Below, one piece after another: positions 43,133-52,638 of a stretch of 64,000 bases of DNA. Numbering within the stretch: position 1 is the first letter of the stretch; each line of letters begins with the position of its first letter. The notes beneath the pieces were generated by a model, which was not told the origin of the DNA, ran no database searches, and was given only the letters and a program-made list of their open reading frames with translations. The stretch lies in assembly GCA_963676865.2 (NCBI GenBank), contig CAXXSS010000002.1, forward strand, positions 1-64,000, given 5' to 3'. Origin of the DNA: JAAYUD01 sp963676865. GTDB taxonomy: Bacteria; Bacteroidota; Bacteroidia; Bacteroidales; Bacteroidaceae. Made by a program: the position numbers and the translations under genes.

Positions 43133-44227
43133 TTATAAGTATTTAATAGGATTTGTCACCACCGAACACATGTAAACAGGTATTTCGGGACATAAATCCT
43201 TTATGATTGAATAAAATATTTCTTTCGTATATTGTTCACTTTCATAATGTCCTATTTCGGCCAGCAGTATTTCGTTTTCATGACCGAAAAACTCATGATA
43301 CTTAATTTCACCCGTAACAAAGACATCGGCATGACGAGCTATAGCCAAAGGTATGAGAAACGCTCCAGAACCGCCACACAGAGCCACCGATTGAACAGTT
43401 TTGCCCACATAATTATTATAGCGAACACATGACACGCCAAAGATAGACTTTAATCTCTTCAGAAAAGAAAGTATCTCTTCCGGTTGATCTAAAACTCCAA
43501 TAGCTCCGGCTCCTGCTTGCGACCAATCGTTTTTTACAGGAAACAAATCATAAGCAGGTTCTTCGTAAGGATGCACATCAAGCATCGCTTTTACAGCGCT
43601 TCCCTCTTTGTGCGCCGGAACAATAGTCTCGATACGCACTTCTTTCTCCTCGTGTTCCTTGCCTACTTCGCCAACAAAAGGATGAGTGCCTTCGCCTCCC
43701 CTAAAAGTTCCTACACCTTCTATATTATAGCTACAGTTATCATAATTCCCAATAGAGCCACATCCTGCCTCAAAAAGAGCCTTTCGTACTGTATCAGCGT
43801 GAGAAACAGGAACGTAAGTAACAAGTTTAACCAGATTATCAGCTTTCGGCTCGAGAATCTCAACATCTCTTAGTCCCAGCTTTTCGGCCATTTTAAAATT
43901 AACACCATACATGGCATTATCCATATTAGTATGAGCCGAATAAACGACAATTCCTTTTTGGATAGCCATCATTACACAACGCTCAACATAATTATCCCCT
44001 GTAACCCGTTTCAGTTTGCTAAATAGCAACGGATGATGAGAAACAATAACGTTACAATGGCGTTGTACTGCTTCATCAATGACCTCTTCCGTGACGTCTA
44101 AACACAACAATGCCCCTGTAACTGTCGCTTCTGTCAATCCCACTTGCAAGCCGGCATTATCAAAGCCATCTTGCAAAGGCAGAGGCGCGAACCGTTCAAG
44201 GGCGTCTATCACTTCCTTTACTTTCAT
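43133..44227 (-). CDS. Nif3-like dinuclear metal-centre protein
   Basis: A 364-residue protein of the Nif3/YbgI family. Metal ligands are in VIVSHHPLLF, YSAHTNMDNA and VFVTGEIKYHEFFGH, with a second His-rich segment near LAEIGHYESEQ. The central insertion (about residues 125-225) is the PII-like domain of long Nif3 proteins. It forms hexameric toroids; the proposed role is a metal-dependent hydrolase or chaperone. Upstream of the zinc ribbon gene with a 4-base gap. Confidence 0.93.
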   Translation of the reverse strand: MKVKEVIDALERFAPLPLQDGFDNAGLQVGLTEATVTGALLCLDVTEEVIDEAVQRHCNVIVSHHPLLFSKLKRVTGDNYVERCVMMAIQKGIVVYSAHTNMDNAMYGVNFKMAEKLGLRDVEILEPKADNLVKLVTYVPVSHADTVRKALFEAGCGSIGNYDNCSYNIEGVGTFRGGEGTHPFVGEVGKEHEEKEVRIETIVPAHKEGSAVKAMLDVHPYEEPAYDLFPVKNDWSQAGAGAIGVLDQPEEILSFLKRLKSIFGVSCVRYNNYVGKTVQSVALCGGSGAFLIPLAIARHADVFVTGEIKYHEFFGHENEILLAEIGHYESEQYTKEIFYSIIKDLCPEIPVYMCSVVTNPIKYL

Positions 44228-44323
44228 TAGTATGAAATTTCTGCTGCAAAGATAATGAATATTCTCCGATTTTCAGAACAAATAATCAAATAATTATTCG
44301 CCTAAAAGGCAATCTGGCAATCT

Positions 44324-45133
44324 TTAGTTGGAACTGACAACTTTCATCGATAGCTTACCTTCGAAACTGACCGTCAAATAAATAAGACTTGAAATATAAC
44401 TTTCAGGCTGTTGAAGTGCCGCTTCATAGCAAAAACCATCTTTACCAACCCTACGAAAATTCATATCAGAAAGGACTGCTTTCTCTAAAAACTCTGGAGG
44501 AACTAAAGATTGGAACATTTGTTTTTTAATATCAGAGCCATAAATCAACTTTGCACCATCATAAACACAAATATGCATAATGTTGTCGTAATAAACATTA
44601 TCGACTTGAAATCCATCTTCCGAAACAGATGAACAATACACTTTCATCCGCGATGGATTAATATAAGTATAAACATGATATCTTTTATCTTTATATACCA
44701 CTACAGAATCTTTTTTCACTTGGGTTTTGTAAATCGGCAGAGGGGAATTCTTTTGTGTAAAAGCCTGAATATCTTCCGGATCTTGAGATTTATGTAATTT
44801 AAGTTGCTCGCCCATTACAGAATGAAGGCACAGCGTATACATCATACGTTTTTCAATCTTATATGTTGCCGTATCACTACCAAAAGTATACAAAGTATCT
44901 CCTATTACTTTAAAGTATACCGGCTCTGTTTGAGAATCGGCATAATATATAGTATCCCCCTTAATACGCATCAAAGGAGATTCTGTTTCATCATCAACCC
45001 AAATACCTTGCATCTCTTTTTTGGCCCCAGCATCTTCACTTCTGAGGTTGCTTTTCTTCTTTCCTTGGCAAGCTATTAAAAAAGTGACAATAGGCAGCAA
45101 CAATAATATTATTTGAATATCCTTCTTTCTCAT
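44324..45133 (-). CDS. DUF4738 lipoprotein
   Basis: A 269-residue protein from the ATG at 45133. MRKKDIQIILLLLPIVTFLIAC is a lipoprotein signal with the lipid-binding Cys. The body is beta-rich (MRIKGDTIYYADSQTEPVYFKVIGDTLYTFG) and matches DUF4738 from Bacteroides. Function unknown. An upstream in-frame start at 45181 gives no better signal. Monocistronic. Confidence 0.8.
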   Translation of the reverse strand: MRKKDIQIILLLLPIVTFLIACQGKKKSNLRSEDAGAKKEMQGIWVDDETESPLMRIKGDTIYYADSQTEPVYFKVIGDTLYTFGSDTATYKIEKRMMYTLCLHSVMGEQLKLHKSQDPEDIQAFTQKNSPLPIYKTQVKKDSVVVYKDKRYHVYTYINPSRMKVYCSSVSEDGFQVDNVYYDNIMHICVYDGAKLIYGSDIKKQMFQSLVPPEFLEKAVLSDMNFRRVGKDGFCYEAALQQPESYISSLIYLTVSFEGKLSMKVVSSN

Positions 45134-45242
45134 AAACTTAATATGTGGCAAATTTACGCATTTTTTTCGAGAGAAAGTCACATTACTCTAATATTTATAT
45201 TCTTTTTTACCAACGCTAGAAGTTTCGATAAGCAATTAATAT

Positions 45243-45250
45243 TATCTTTG
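45243..45250 (+). promoter_or_regulatory. -7 element for the NarL-type regulator
   Basis: TATCTTTG, 28 bases before the ATG at 45279. Confidence 0.5.
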
Positions 45251-45278
45251 CATATCTGTTATCAAAGTAAAAAAAAGG

Positions 45279-45935
45279 ATGAATGAATTCATTATTGCCG
45301 ATAACCAAGACATCACAAAAGCAGGTATATTGTTCTTATTAACCAACCAAAAGGAGGATATAAATAACTTGTTAGAGGTTTCGAACAAATCGGAACTAAT
45401 ATCTCAATTATGCCTACATCCCAAAGCTATTATCATACTGGATTATACCCTATTCGACTTTTCGGGAGTAAACGAATTGGTTACCCTGAGCGAACGTTTT
45501 AAAAGCTCTGTTTGGCTGCTGTTCTCTGACGAACTCAGCACCGATTTTCTACGTCAAGTACTCTTCTGTAGCCACTCGTTCAGCATTATAATGAAAGATA
45601 ATCCGAAAGAAGAAATTCTATCCGCGCTACATTGCATTGAACGTCGAGAGCGCTTTATTTGTAATGAAATAAGCAACACATTACTTTCTGGAAATATTCA
45701 AACCACAATTCATCAAGAAGACAAACTTCTGACTATTACAGAAAGAGCTATTCTGAAAGAAATCGCATCAGGAAAGACGACAAAAGAAATTGCAGCCGAA
45801 AGGAATCTCAGTTTTCATACTGTCAATAGCCACCGTAAGAATATTTTTCGAAAATTGGAAGTCAATAATATCCATGAAGCAACTAAATATGCTGCGCGAG
45901 CAGGCATTATCGATTTGGCAGAGTATTTTATCTGA
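45279..45935 (+). CDS. NarL/LuxR-type response regulator
   Basis: A 218-residue protein. The N-terminal receiver-like domain starts FIIADNQDITKAGI and has D54 of IIILDYTLFDFSG as candidate phospho-acceptor. The C-terminal GerE HTH spans about residues 150-210 (LTITERAILKEIASGKTTKEIAAERNL, VNSHRKNIFRKLEV). No partner kinase is encoded next to it. Convergent with mnmA. Confidence 0.9.
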   Translation: MNEFIIADNQDITKAGILFLLTNQKEDINNLLEVSNKSELISQLCLHPKAIIILDYTLFDFSGVNELVTLSERFKSSVWLLFSDELSTDFLRQVLFCSHSFSIIMKDNPKEEILSALHCIERRERFICNEISNTLLSGNIQTTIHQEDKLLTITERAILKEIASGKTTKEIAAERNLSFHTVNSHRKNIFRKLEVNNIHEATKYAARAGIIDLAEYFI

Positions 45936-45969
45936 TACTTCTACTTCGATATAAACTTATGCGGGTTAG

Positions 45970-47034
45970 TTATCCAACGGATATTTCTCCACTGCCTAAA
46001 CAGATTTCTGATTTATTATCGTATATGACGCCAAACTGTCCCGGAGCAATCCCTTGCAGTAGACTTTCAGAAACCACATGAAATTCTTCTCCTTCACGAA
46101 CAAGCTTTCCATGAATAAATTCTGGTGTATGACGAATCTTGAAAGTAACCTCTACTTCATCCTTATCTGCCCAAGGATCTTGGGTGATAAAATGAAAATC
46201 GCGCATAGTAAACTCTTTACCATATTGTGTCTCTACCCCATAACCGTGAGAAACATATATTATATTTTGATCTATATTTTTCTTGACAACGAACCAAGGT
46301 CCGCCACTAAGTCCTAATCCCTTGCGTTGACCTATCGTATGAAACCAGAAGCCTTTATGAGTACCGATTTTCTTACCTGTTTCAAGCTCGATAACCAACC
46401 CCTCTTTTTCGCCAAGAAAACGGCGGACAAAATCATTGTAATTTATTTTGCCCAAAAAACAGATACCCTGACTGTCCTTGCGCTTTGCATTAGGTAATTG
46501 GGCTTCTTCGGCAATACGGCGTACCTGATCTTTCATTAATTTGCCCAATGGAAACATCAGTTTCTTGACTTGAAGATATGTAATCTGAGCCAGAAAATCG
46601 GTTTGATCTTTCACTGGATCAACAGCAGTACCCAACCATACTTTGTCATCGCAAACCAACGTTGTAGCATAATGGCCGGTAGCTGTCATATCAAAGTTTT
46701 TGCCTATACGCTCTTCAAAACATCCAAATTTTATATATCTATTGCACATCACATCCGGGTTTGGAGTAAAACCTCTTTTCACTTTATCAATAGTATAGGC
46801 TGCCACCGTATCCCAATATTCTTTCTGCAAATCAATAACTTCAAGAGAGAGACCATATTTGTGGGCAATAAGCTGACAAATCTCTATATCTTCTTCGGCA
46901 GAACAATCCATATAGTCTACATTGTCCATTCCTATTTTAATGTAAAACAAAGCCGGTTTATAACCTGCCTCGCAAAGCAAATGAACAACTACCGCACTAT
47001 CTACCCCCCCCGACAATAAAGCCGCTATTTCCAT
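45970..47034 (-). CDS. mnmA: tRNA-specific 2-thiouridylase
   Basis: A 354-residue enzyme. PP-loop LLSGGVDSAVVVHLL, catalytic Cys residues in PNPDVMCNRYIKFG and KDSQGICFLG, and HTIGQRKGLGL are typical. It thiolates U34 of tRNA-Lys, -Glu and -Gln. The ATG at 47034 is chosen because the longer frame starting at 47127 begins upstream of the promoter at 47088-47095. Monocistronic. Confidence 0.95.
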   Translation of the reverse strand: MEIAALLSGGVDSAVVVHLLCEAGYKPALFYIKIGMDNVDYMDCSAEEDIEICQLIAHKYGLSLEVIDLQKEYWDTVAAYTIDKVKRGFTPNPDVMCNRYIKFGCFEERIGKNFDMTATGHYATTLVCDDKVWLGTAVDPVKDQTDFLAQITYLQVKKLMFPLGKLMKDQVRRIAEEAQLPNAKRKDSQGICFLGKINYNDFVRRFLGEKEGLVIELETGKKIGTHKGFWFHTIGQRKGLGLSGGPWFVVKKNIDQNIIYVSHGYGVETQYGKEFTMRDFHFITQDPWADKDEVEVTFKIRHTPEFIHGKLVREGEEFHVVSESLLQGIAPGQFGVIYDNKSEICLGSGEISVG

Positions 47035-47087
47035 ATTAATCCTTTCTCTTGTTTTTAATGGACACAAAGTATTATTACTTTCAGATG

Positions 47088-47095
47088 CAAAGATA
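47088..47095 (-). promoter_or_regulatory. -7 element for mnmA; fixes the start
   Basis: The minus strand reads TATCTTTG. Transcription would begin near 47081, within the upstream part of the longer frame. Confidence 0.6.
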
Positions 47096-47169
47096 ACATG
47101 TTTGCATCTAAAAGCAAAAACCTTCAATCAAAAAAGAAACACCAAATATCGATCTGCCTCAGTTTTGTT

Positions 47170-48360
47170 TCAATCCTTTTTTTCTATATCACCTTCTGTA
47201 TTGACATGAGCATTGGCAGCACTACTACCCTGTAAAGGTACTGAAAAACTAAAAGTAGAACCCTCACCTTCTACAGACTCAAACCATATTTTCCCACCAT
47301 TTTTAATAGCAAAATCATGGCATAATAACAAGCCCAATCCAGATCCTTCTTCTTTGTTCGTTCCAAAAGTACTATAGTGAGTATCAGTATGCATCAACTT
47401 CGGTTGATTTTCTTTACTTATACCACAACCATGGTCCTTCACACTCACAACAGCCATCTCTCCTTCTTGACAAATATTTAGTTCTACTTCTTTTCCTGAA
47501 ACACTAAACTTGATGGCATTGCTCAACAAATTTCGACAGATAGTCTTTATCATATCAGTGTCCGCATGAACATTAATAGGTTCCTGAATATCTTTCATCA
47601 CAAGTTTAATGCCCTTCGTCTCGGCAACCATATTGAATATCTCCATGGTAGCTTTAATAATAGGAACAATATCAAAGTCTTGGTAAACCACTTTCAGTCG
47701 ACCGATCTGACTTTTGGTCCATTTTAGTAAATTATCAAGCAAAGTGAACAAGTCCTCTACAATATGATTGGCTGTAGTTAACAACTCAAACAAATCTTTT
47801 CCGATGGTAGCATCCTGTAAACTCATCAAAAGCAAATTGAGCACCATTTTGACAGACCCCATAGGGGAACGTAAATCATGAGCAATAACAGAATACATCT
47901 TGTCACGACTCATTATCGTATTCTTTAATTCATCACGCTGCTGAATAATGATCCGCTTAGCAGCTATTAAAGAAATCTGATGCTGAACTCGTACGATCAA
48001 TTCATCCTTATTAAAAGGTTTGGATATAAAATCATTTCCACCAACGTGAAATCCTTTGACGATATCAGTAGTATTATCTAATGCGGTCAAAAAGATAATA
48101 GGGATATCACAAGTATCCTTATCGACTTTCAACACCTGACACACTTCAAATCCACTTTTATCAGGCATCATCACATCCAACAATATTAAATCAGGCTTTT
48201 CTTTTTGAGTCACCTCAATTGCTTCACAACCTCCAGATGCAGTAATTATACCAAATTTTTCATTTGATAACAACACTTTAAGCAGTAAAACATTTGCTGC
48301 GACATCGTCTACAATCAAAATATTGTAATCAGATGGATTAAAAACTTTTTGCGCATTCAT
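47170..48360 (-). CDS. Receiver-histidine kinase hybrid
   Basis: A 396-residue cytoplasmic protein with no membrane segment. The N-terminal receiver domain has YNILIVDDVAAN and the phospho-acceptor Asp in LILLDVMMPDKSG. It is followed by a kinase with the H box SVIAHDLRSPMG, N box NLLSNAIKFS, and G boxes DHGCGIS and GSGLGLLLC. The receiver precedes the kinase, so it probably senses phosphorylation from another kinase. The 48361-48549 gap upstream holds nothing recognised. Confidence 0.9.
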   Translation of the reverse strand: MNAQKVFNPSDYNILIVDDVAANVLLLKVLLSNEKFGIITASGGCEAIEVTQKEKPDLILLDVMMPDKSGFEVCQVLKVDKDTCDIPIIFLTALDNTTDIVKGFHVGGNDFISKPFNKDELIVRVQHQISLIAAKRIIIQQRDELKNTIMSRDKMYSVIAHDLRSPMGSVKMVLNLLLMSLQDATIGKDLFELLTTANHIVEDLFTLLDNLLKWTKSQIGRLKVVYQDFDIVPIIKATMEIFNMVAETKGIKLVMKDIQEPINVHADTDMIKTICRNLLSNAIKFSVSGKEVELNICQEGEMAVVSVKDHGCGISKENQPKLMHTDTHYSTFGTNKEEGSGLGLLLCHDFAIKNGGKIWFESVEGEGSTFSFSVPLQGSSAANAHVNTEGDIEKKD

Positions 48361-48549
48361 ATAATCTCTCCAGAGTCAAAATATAATTTTATTGAAATAA
48401 GTAGCAAAAATCGCATTTTTATTATTAAGCACCAAATAAAATATAACTTTTTTCATTATACAAATTCAAATAATCTGCTAAACATCTCCAATCTATGGCA
48501 TATTGGTAATGCACCCATCACTTTTTTAGAATAAAAAAGTCTCGCATTT

Positions 48550-48581
48550 TTTGGTTATATAAAAAAGATGTTATATCTTTG
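48550..48581 (+). promoter_or_regulatory. Complete promoter for tRNA-Pro
   Basis: TTTG at 48550-48553 and TATCTTTG at 48574-48581 with 20 bases between, 23 bases before the tRNA. Confidence 0.85.
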
Positions 48582-48604
48582 CACTCGCTTTCAACAAGGA
48601 AGTT

Positions 48605-48678
48605 CGGGGCATAGCGCAGTCCGGTAGCGCGCCTGCTTTGGGAGCAGGAAGTCGTCAGTTCGAATCTGGCTACCCCGA
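48605..48678 (+). tRNA. tRNA-Pro (anticodon TGG)
   Basis: A 74-base cloverleaf. Acceptor CGGGG pairs with CCCCG (the sixth pair is C-A), anticodon stem CCTGC/GCAGG with loop TTTGGGA, and the T arm has loop TTCGAAT. CCA is not encoded. The integrase gene begins 162 bases downstream, so the 3' part is the probable phage attachment site. Confidence 0.93.
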
Positions 48679-48687
48679 CATAATTTA

Positions 48688-48730
48688 AAACGTTGATAAT
48701 TAGGTATTTATAGCTTAATAGTCAACGTTT
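48688..48730 (+). terminator. Terminator after tRNA-Pro
   Basis: AAACGTTGA (48688-48696) and TCAACGTTT (48722-48730) pair; ATTTTTTTG follows. It would lie inside the prophage side of the junction. Confidence 0.75.
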
Positions 48731-48840
48731 ATTTTTTTGTAATAAGCTATATTTAGTGTAATTTATGCACGATTTTGCACATAAATGTACATTTTCGCTT
48801 AAAATACCTGCAAATTTCATGCAATTCAATAATTAATATC

Positions 48841-50067
48841 ATGTTATCATTTAAACTACATTTAGATAAACGAAGTAAAAAGACGGATGGGACTTATCCC
48901 TTAAAGATTGGCATATCATTCAATAATTCGTATGCGATGATTTCTACTGGGGTATATTTGAGAGCCGAAGAATGGGATGAAAAGTCGCAAAAGGTCTCTT
49001 TTTCATCACCTCAAAAGCTGCTTATTGATAAGATTTGGAGCGACATTCAAACACTATTAATCAGCATGAGGGTAAACGGAGAAGTCGGAGAGGTAAGCAT
49101 GAAAGAGATAAAGGATAGGATAAACTATGTGATCGGTTACAAGAAAGCTCAACCTCCCCGAAACTTGTTCATTAACTACATGAAACGATTTGCAGATGGA
49201 AAGACGAAGCAAAATACTAGGGATACCTATTTATATACATTGTCAAAAGTTGAAAAGTTTACGCATGAACAGGAGACCGAGCTGACATTCGAGGATATAA
49301 CTTATAAGTGGCTTCAAGATTTCGATAAATTCCTATCTGAAACGTCCGGGATAAATAGTCGGAGCATACACATGCGTAACATCAGATCGGTTTTTAATGA
49401 AGCATTAAAGGAAGAGATTATTAAATGCTACCCTTTTCGAAAGTTTCGGATACAAAGTGAACGAACACAAAAGAGGTCATTAACGGTTGAAGAACTCGTA
49501 AGACTGCGGGACTTCCCATGCGAATCTCACCAAGAGAAATATAGAGACTTGTTTATGCTTATCTTTTATCTAATAGGCATTAATATGGTTGATTTATGCA
49601 ACCTTGAAAAAATTAATGATAATATAATAAGGTACAGGCGCGCGAAGACGGGGAAGATGTATAATATAAAAGTTGAACCCGAAGCATTGGATATAATAGA
49701 GAAATACAAAGGCATGGACCATCTTATATACGTGCTTGATAAATATAGGAACTACAAAGACTTTATGCTGCGGATGGACGATCAACTTAAAAAGATAGGT
49801 CCAATGAAACGTATAGGTCTTGGAGGAAAGAAAGTAAGAGAGCCGATTCTACCCCACATAACGAGTTATTGGGCGCGTCACACGTGGGCCACTATTGCAT
49901 ATAATATAGGAATATCAAAAGACACTATTTCATTAGCCTTAGGCCACGAATTTGGGTGCCGTACGACAGACATTTATATTGATTATAATTCGGATAGTGT
50001 GGATGAAGCAAATAGAAAAGTAATAGATTATGTTAACGAATATGTAATTGAAGAACCTGAAATGTGA
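48841..50067 (+). CDS. Phage tyrosine recombinase (integrase)
   Basis: A 408-residue protein from the ATG at 48841. The N-terminal arm (FKLHLDKRSKKTDGTYPLKI) and SAM-like core domain (about residues 110-210) lead to a catalytic domain. RRAKTGK holds the beta-hairpin Lys, ARHTWAT the second Arg, ALGHE and TTDIYIDYN the final His and Tyr. The first catalytic Arg position is GINMVDL here, and the H of HxxR is a Tyr (YWAR). Such variants are common in Bacteroidetes prophages. It faces into the prophage from the tRNA. Confidence 0.92.
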   Translation: MLSFKLHLDKRSKKTDGTYPLKIGISFNNSYAMISTGVYLRAEEWDEKSQKVSFSSPQKLLIDKIWSDIQTLLISMRVNGEVGEVSMKEIKDRINYVIGYKKAQPPRNLFINYMKRFADGKTKQNTRDTYLYTLSKVEKFTHEQETELTFEDITYKWLQDFDKFLSETSGINSRSIHMRNIRSVFNEALKEEIIKCYPFRKFRIQSERTQKRSLTVEELVRLRDFPCESHQEKYRDLFMLIFYLIGINMVDLCNLEKINDNIIRYRRAKTGKMYNIKVEPEALDIIEKYKGMDHLIYVLDKYRNYKDFMLRMDDQLKKIGPMKRIGLGGKKVREPILPHITSYWARHTWATIAYNIGISKDTISLALGHEFGCRTTDIYIDYNSDSVDEANRKVIDYVNEYVIEEPEM

Positions 50068-50151
50068 TTCATTATGTAAAAGTGCATAATGAAAATATCC
50101 CCCACTTTCACAAGCGAGGGACAAAAAAATAAAATATGATGAAAAAAGTAG

Positions 50152-50814
50152 CTATTCTATTGTTGTGAAATCAATATCCAATATTTTGATATAGGGATTT
50201 TTTGAAAGTACATCAATCTTTTTATCTTTAATCTTATTGATGTACCACAAAAACCCTAGGAATCGTTTATGCTTTACGCTCACAGCTATTTTAAGCCATT
50301 CTGGTATAAAGATATTACCCGTAAACTTATCTTTCGAAAAACAGCCTGAAATTGAGTAATAGGTGCTATCAACAGAGAAACATTTAAGCGTGTCTCTGAC
50401 GATAACTATTTTGCCTTTTACCTTTAGGCTATCTTTATAAGTCGATATGCTGTCTTTCAGTTTGGCCGTAATAGATAAACTCGTTTGGGAGTTAATGGAA
50501 ATCACCGATTCTAACTTCCTATTTTTTACATTGAGGGATGCTATTGTTTTTATATCTTCTGACTTGAGACGTTCAAAGTCTTTCAACTTTAGTGTCAACT
50601 CATATACTTCTGCTGCGTTAAGGCTATCCTTTGTTTTATATTGATTAGACTTAGACAGCAACACGGATACGTTGTTTGCATTCTGCTGTGCTTTTTTAGA
50701 CAAGCTGTTGTTGGATTTGACTAACACTAATACGGCGATAATCAAAGCCGCAAATACGACTAGCTTTGTGATAGTCCAATACTTTTTAAGTCCTGTTAAA
50801 TCGAGTAATTTCAT
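50152..50814 (-). CDS. Spanin-like membrane protein, DUF6549-type
   Basis: A 220-residue protein with one N-terminal transmembrane helix (KLVVFAALIIAVLVLV) and a long coiled-coil periplasmic part (residues about 35-120), then a C-terminal beta region. The layout is that of inner-membrane spanins or the DUF6549 family in Bacteroides phages (family recall). Last gene of the leftward lysis cassette. Its start overlaps the 62-residue gene by 4 bases. Confidence 0.6.
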   Translation of the reverse strand: MKLLDLTGLKKYWTITKLVVFAALIIAVLVLVKSNNSLSKKAQQNANNVSVLLSKSNQYKTKDSLNAAEVYELTLKLKDFERLKSEDIKTIASLNVKNRKLESVISINSQTSLSITAKLKDSISTYKDSLKVKGKIVIVRDTLKCFSVDSTYYSISGCFSKDKFTGNIFIPEWLKIAVSVKHKRFLGFLWYINKIKDKKIDVLSKNPYIKILDIDFTTIE

Positions 50815-50999
50815 GATTTACCTTTTAAACTATTCACTTCTTTTTCAAGTTCTTTTATTCTATCATTCATTATGATAATAGTATCGGCGAGAGTTTTACC
50901 ATCGGGCATCTTAATAAAAGATGCTATTATTTCTAAAGTTTTACCCTCATTAATGGTTTCACCCTTTATTTCATAGGGCTTATTGTCTATTGTTCCCAT
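50811..50999 (-). CDS. Small phage accessory protein, MPDG-coiled-coil type
   Basis: A 62-residue protein. The C-terminal half begins MPDGKTLADTII and ends in a short coiled coil (DRIKELEKEVNSLKGK). The same module recurs in the 66-residue protein at 56044-56244. Function unknown. Confidence 0.65.
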   Translation of the reverse strand: MGTIDNKPYEIKGETINEGKTLEIIASFIKMPDGKTLADTIIIMNDRIKELEKEVNSLKGKS

Positions 51000-51048
51000 G
51001 ATAGTTTTTAAAGTGGTAGCGTCCCCGAAGAGACGCTACCGGTTAATG

Positions 51049-51342
51049 TTATGACTTCTTCGATGCAAAAAACTTTACGATAGCTTTCAAAGCATACCAA
51101 AGTACTTGGCCGACTGAATTTTTAGGGATAAACTTGACTGATGCCAATATCTCTGATAAGATAAATGCAACAAAGAATACTACTGTCCATACATTGTTCG
51201 AGATAAGTTTCCCGAAGTTGTCAAACAATAGAGTGATTCCGCTTGTAGTCACATTTGATACTGCGGTTGAATCTACCTGTGCAAAAGCACTTACACAAAA
51301 GACTAGCATAAGAGCTAGCACACTAAATAAAAACTTTTTCAT
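51049..51342 (-). CDS. Signal-peptide-bearing small membrane protein of the lysis cassette
   Basis: A 97-residue protein from the ATG at 51342. MKKFLFSVLALMLVFCVSAFAQ is a signal peptide, and VWTVVFFVAFILSEILASV a transmembrane helix. The C-terminal basic segment (FFASKKS) would be cytoplasmic. Its position between the hydrolase and spanin genes suggests a holin-like or antiholin-like role (inference). Confidence 0.6.
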   Translation of the reverse strand: MKKFLFSVLALMLVFCVSAFAQVDSTAVSNVTTSGITLLFDNFGKLISNNVWTVVFFVAFILSEILASVKFIPKNSVGQVLWYALKAIVKFFASKKS

Positions 51343-51353
51343 AATTATAATTA

Positions 51354-51752
51354 TTAAATTAATAAATCCCATCCTTTTTCGACATCGGAACGATTCGCTT
51401 TCACGCCATTCTCCTGATATGAGATAGCCGATGCAAAAGCGATCATCGTATTCTTATCGTTCGTGTCAATTATATGCGTGTTCGGTATCTGCATTTGTTT
51501 GCAGACACTATTAATGTATGCTATCGTGTTGTTTTCATTGTTCGGGGCCCAACGATTGATAAAGTCGGGTATCGTCTTGCAATGATATATTCTTTGATAG
51601 TTTTGCAATAAGCGAATAATCGCCCGATAGCCGTATGCCATCGACTTAAATTGCTTAAAATCTTTGTCCTTTGAGGGTTGTATTTCTCCCTGCCACTTAG
51701 TTTTACTAATGCGGATATTTCCAGCATTATTGTTTGAAAGTCCCCTTGTCAT
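51354..51752 (-). CDS. Phage murein hydrolase-like protein (structural protein P5-like)
   Basis: A 132-residue protein. NNNAGNIRISKTKWQGE, YGYRAIIRLLQNYQ, INRWAPNNENNTIAYINSVCKQM are typical of the P5-like lysozyme family of Bacteroides phages, which resembles lytic transglycosylases. It lies right after the holin, overlapping it by 4 bases, as expected for an endolysin. Confidence 0.75.
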   Translation of the reverse strand: MTRGLSNNNAGNIRISKTKWQGEIQPSKDKDFKQFKSMAYGYRAIIRLLQNYQRIYHCKTIPDFINRWAPNNENNTIAYINSVCKQMQIPNTHIIDTNDKNTMIAFASAISYQENGVKANRSDVEKGWDLLI

Positions 51753-52171
51753 TTTTTTATCTCCTTTTCTATTCTTTTTGATATTCTTTTAAAAATTCCC
51801 CACTTGGTTATCTTATACCCATTTTCGGCAATGGAGTAAAGTAACATTCCCGAGATAAACCAACCAATTACTTTATAGGTGCATACGACCGTTTGATTAT
51901 AGGTGGTGTCCCACATATAAGCTCCGAGAATTAGGACGATGGAAAGTAGCATGCGAGGCATAGTGTGATTCCATATTATACTCACTTTGATGCGTTCTTT
52001 CTTATTTTTCTTGGCATTTATGCAGCCAAATATTACGTCCAAAATAAAGAATATAATAAGTGTATATACTATGTTTTTAATTGGTAAAAAATACCCAAAT
52101 ATACTTGTCAATATACCATATATCCAAGCATAACCTTTAGTCGCCGTTTCTTTTAAAAAGCTAATTTCCAT
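51749..52171 (-). CDS. Phage holin
   Basis: A 140-residue protein with three to four hydrophobic segments (YGILTSIFGYFLPI, IVYTLIIFFILDVIFGCI, MLLSIVLILGAYM, VIGWFISGMLLYSI). It matches the toxin secretion/phage lysis holin family (holin_4-like). It makes membrane pores for endolysin release. Stop overlaps the hydrolase start by 4 bases. Confidence 0.85.
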   Translation of the reverse strand: MEISFLKETATKGYAWIYGILTSIFGYFLPIKNIVYTLIIFFILDVIFGCINAKKNKKERIKVSIIWNHTMPRMLLSIVLILGAYMWDTTYNQTVVCTYKVIGWFISGMLLYSIAENGYKITKWGIFKRISKRIEKEIKK

Positions 52172-52187
52172 CGTCTTTATTTTTAAG

Positions 52188-52556
52188 TTATATACCTATT
52201 TTATCAAGTCCGCTTTTCACCCAGCTTATAAACTCGTCATGTTCTTTTATCTCTGCATCGTCCTCATTTTCTCTAAACTTCCGAGCGAGCGATGCGTTGA
52301 AGCTAGCTACATCCATAGAGGTATTTAAACCATATGCTTGCATCTCTGCTGCGTTAATAAGTTTATCCCTTTCAAGGGGCTTTCTAACTCTAATTGGAAA
52401 CGCCGATGTTTTATCATCTTCCTTTTCATGACCGATGTAGACAGTTATATAATCACCCTCATCTAAAGAGATCATTAGTCCGTCTTTCCATGTGGTCACA
52501 TCTTTATTAATGTCTTCATCTATTGTAGATGGTATTTCAACATAATTCTTTATCAT
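52188..52556 (-). CDS. Phage protein of unknown function
   Basis: A 122-residue soluble, acidic protein (NKDVTTWKDGLMISLDEGDY, FRENEDDAEIKEHDEF). No domain is recognised. Between the tail fibre and the holin; may assist tail or lysis. Confidence 0.6.
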   Translation of the reverse strand: MIKNYVEIPSTIDEDINKDVTTWKDGLMISLDEGDYITVYIGHEKEDDKTSAFPIRVRKPLERDKLINAAEMQAYGLNTSMDVASFNASLARKFRENEDDAEIKEHDEFISWVKSGLDKIGI

Positions 52557-52603
52557 AGTCTTTATTTTTAAAATCCATTATTTCAACCGAATTGTGCCAT
52601 TTC

Positions 52604-52638
52604 GGGAATTGCATTCCCTTTATTCCGCTTGCAGCGGA
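52604..52638. other. Two adjacent small hairpins after the tail fibre gene
   Basis: GGGAATTGCATTCCC (52604-52618) and TCCGCTTGCAGCGGA (52624-52638). Neither has a T tract, so they may be transcript-stabilising or processing structures rather than terminators. Confidence 0.5.
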
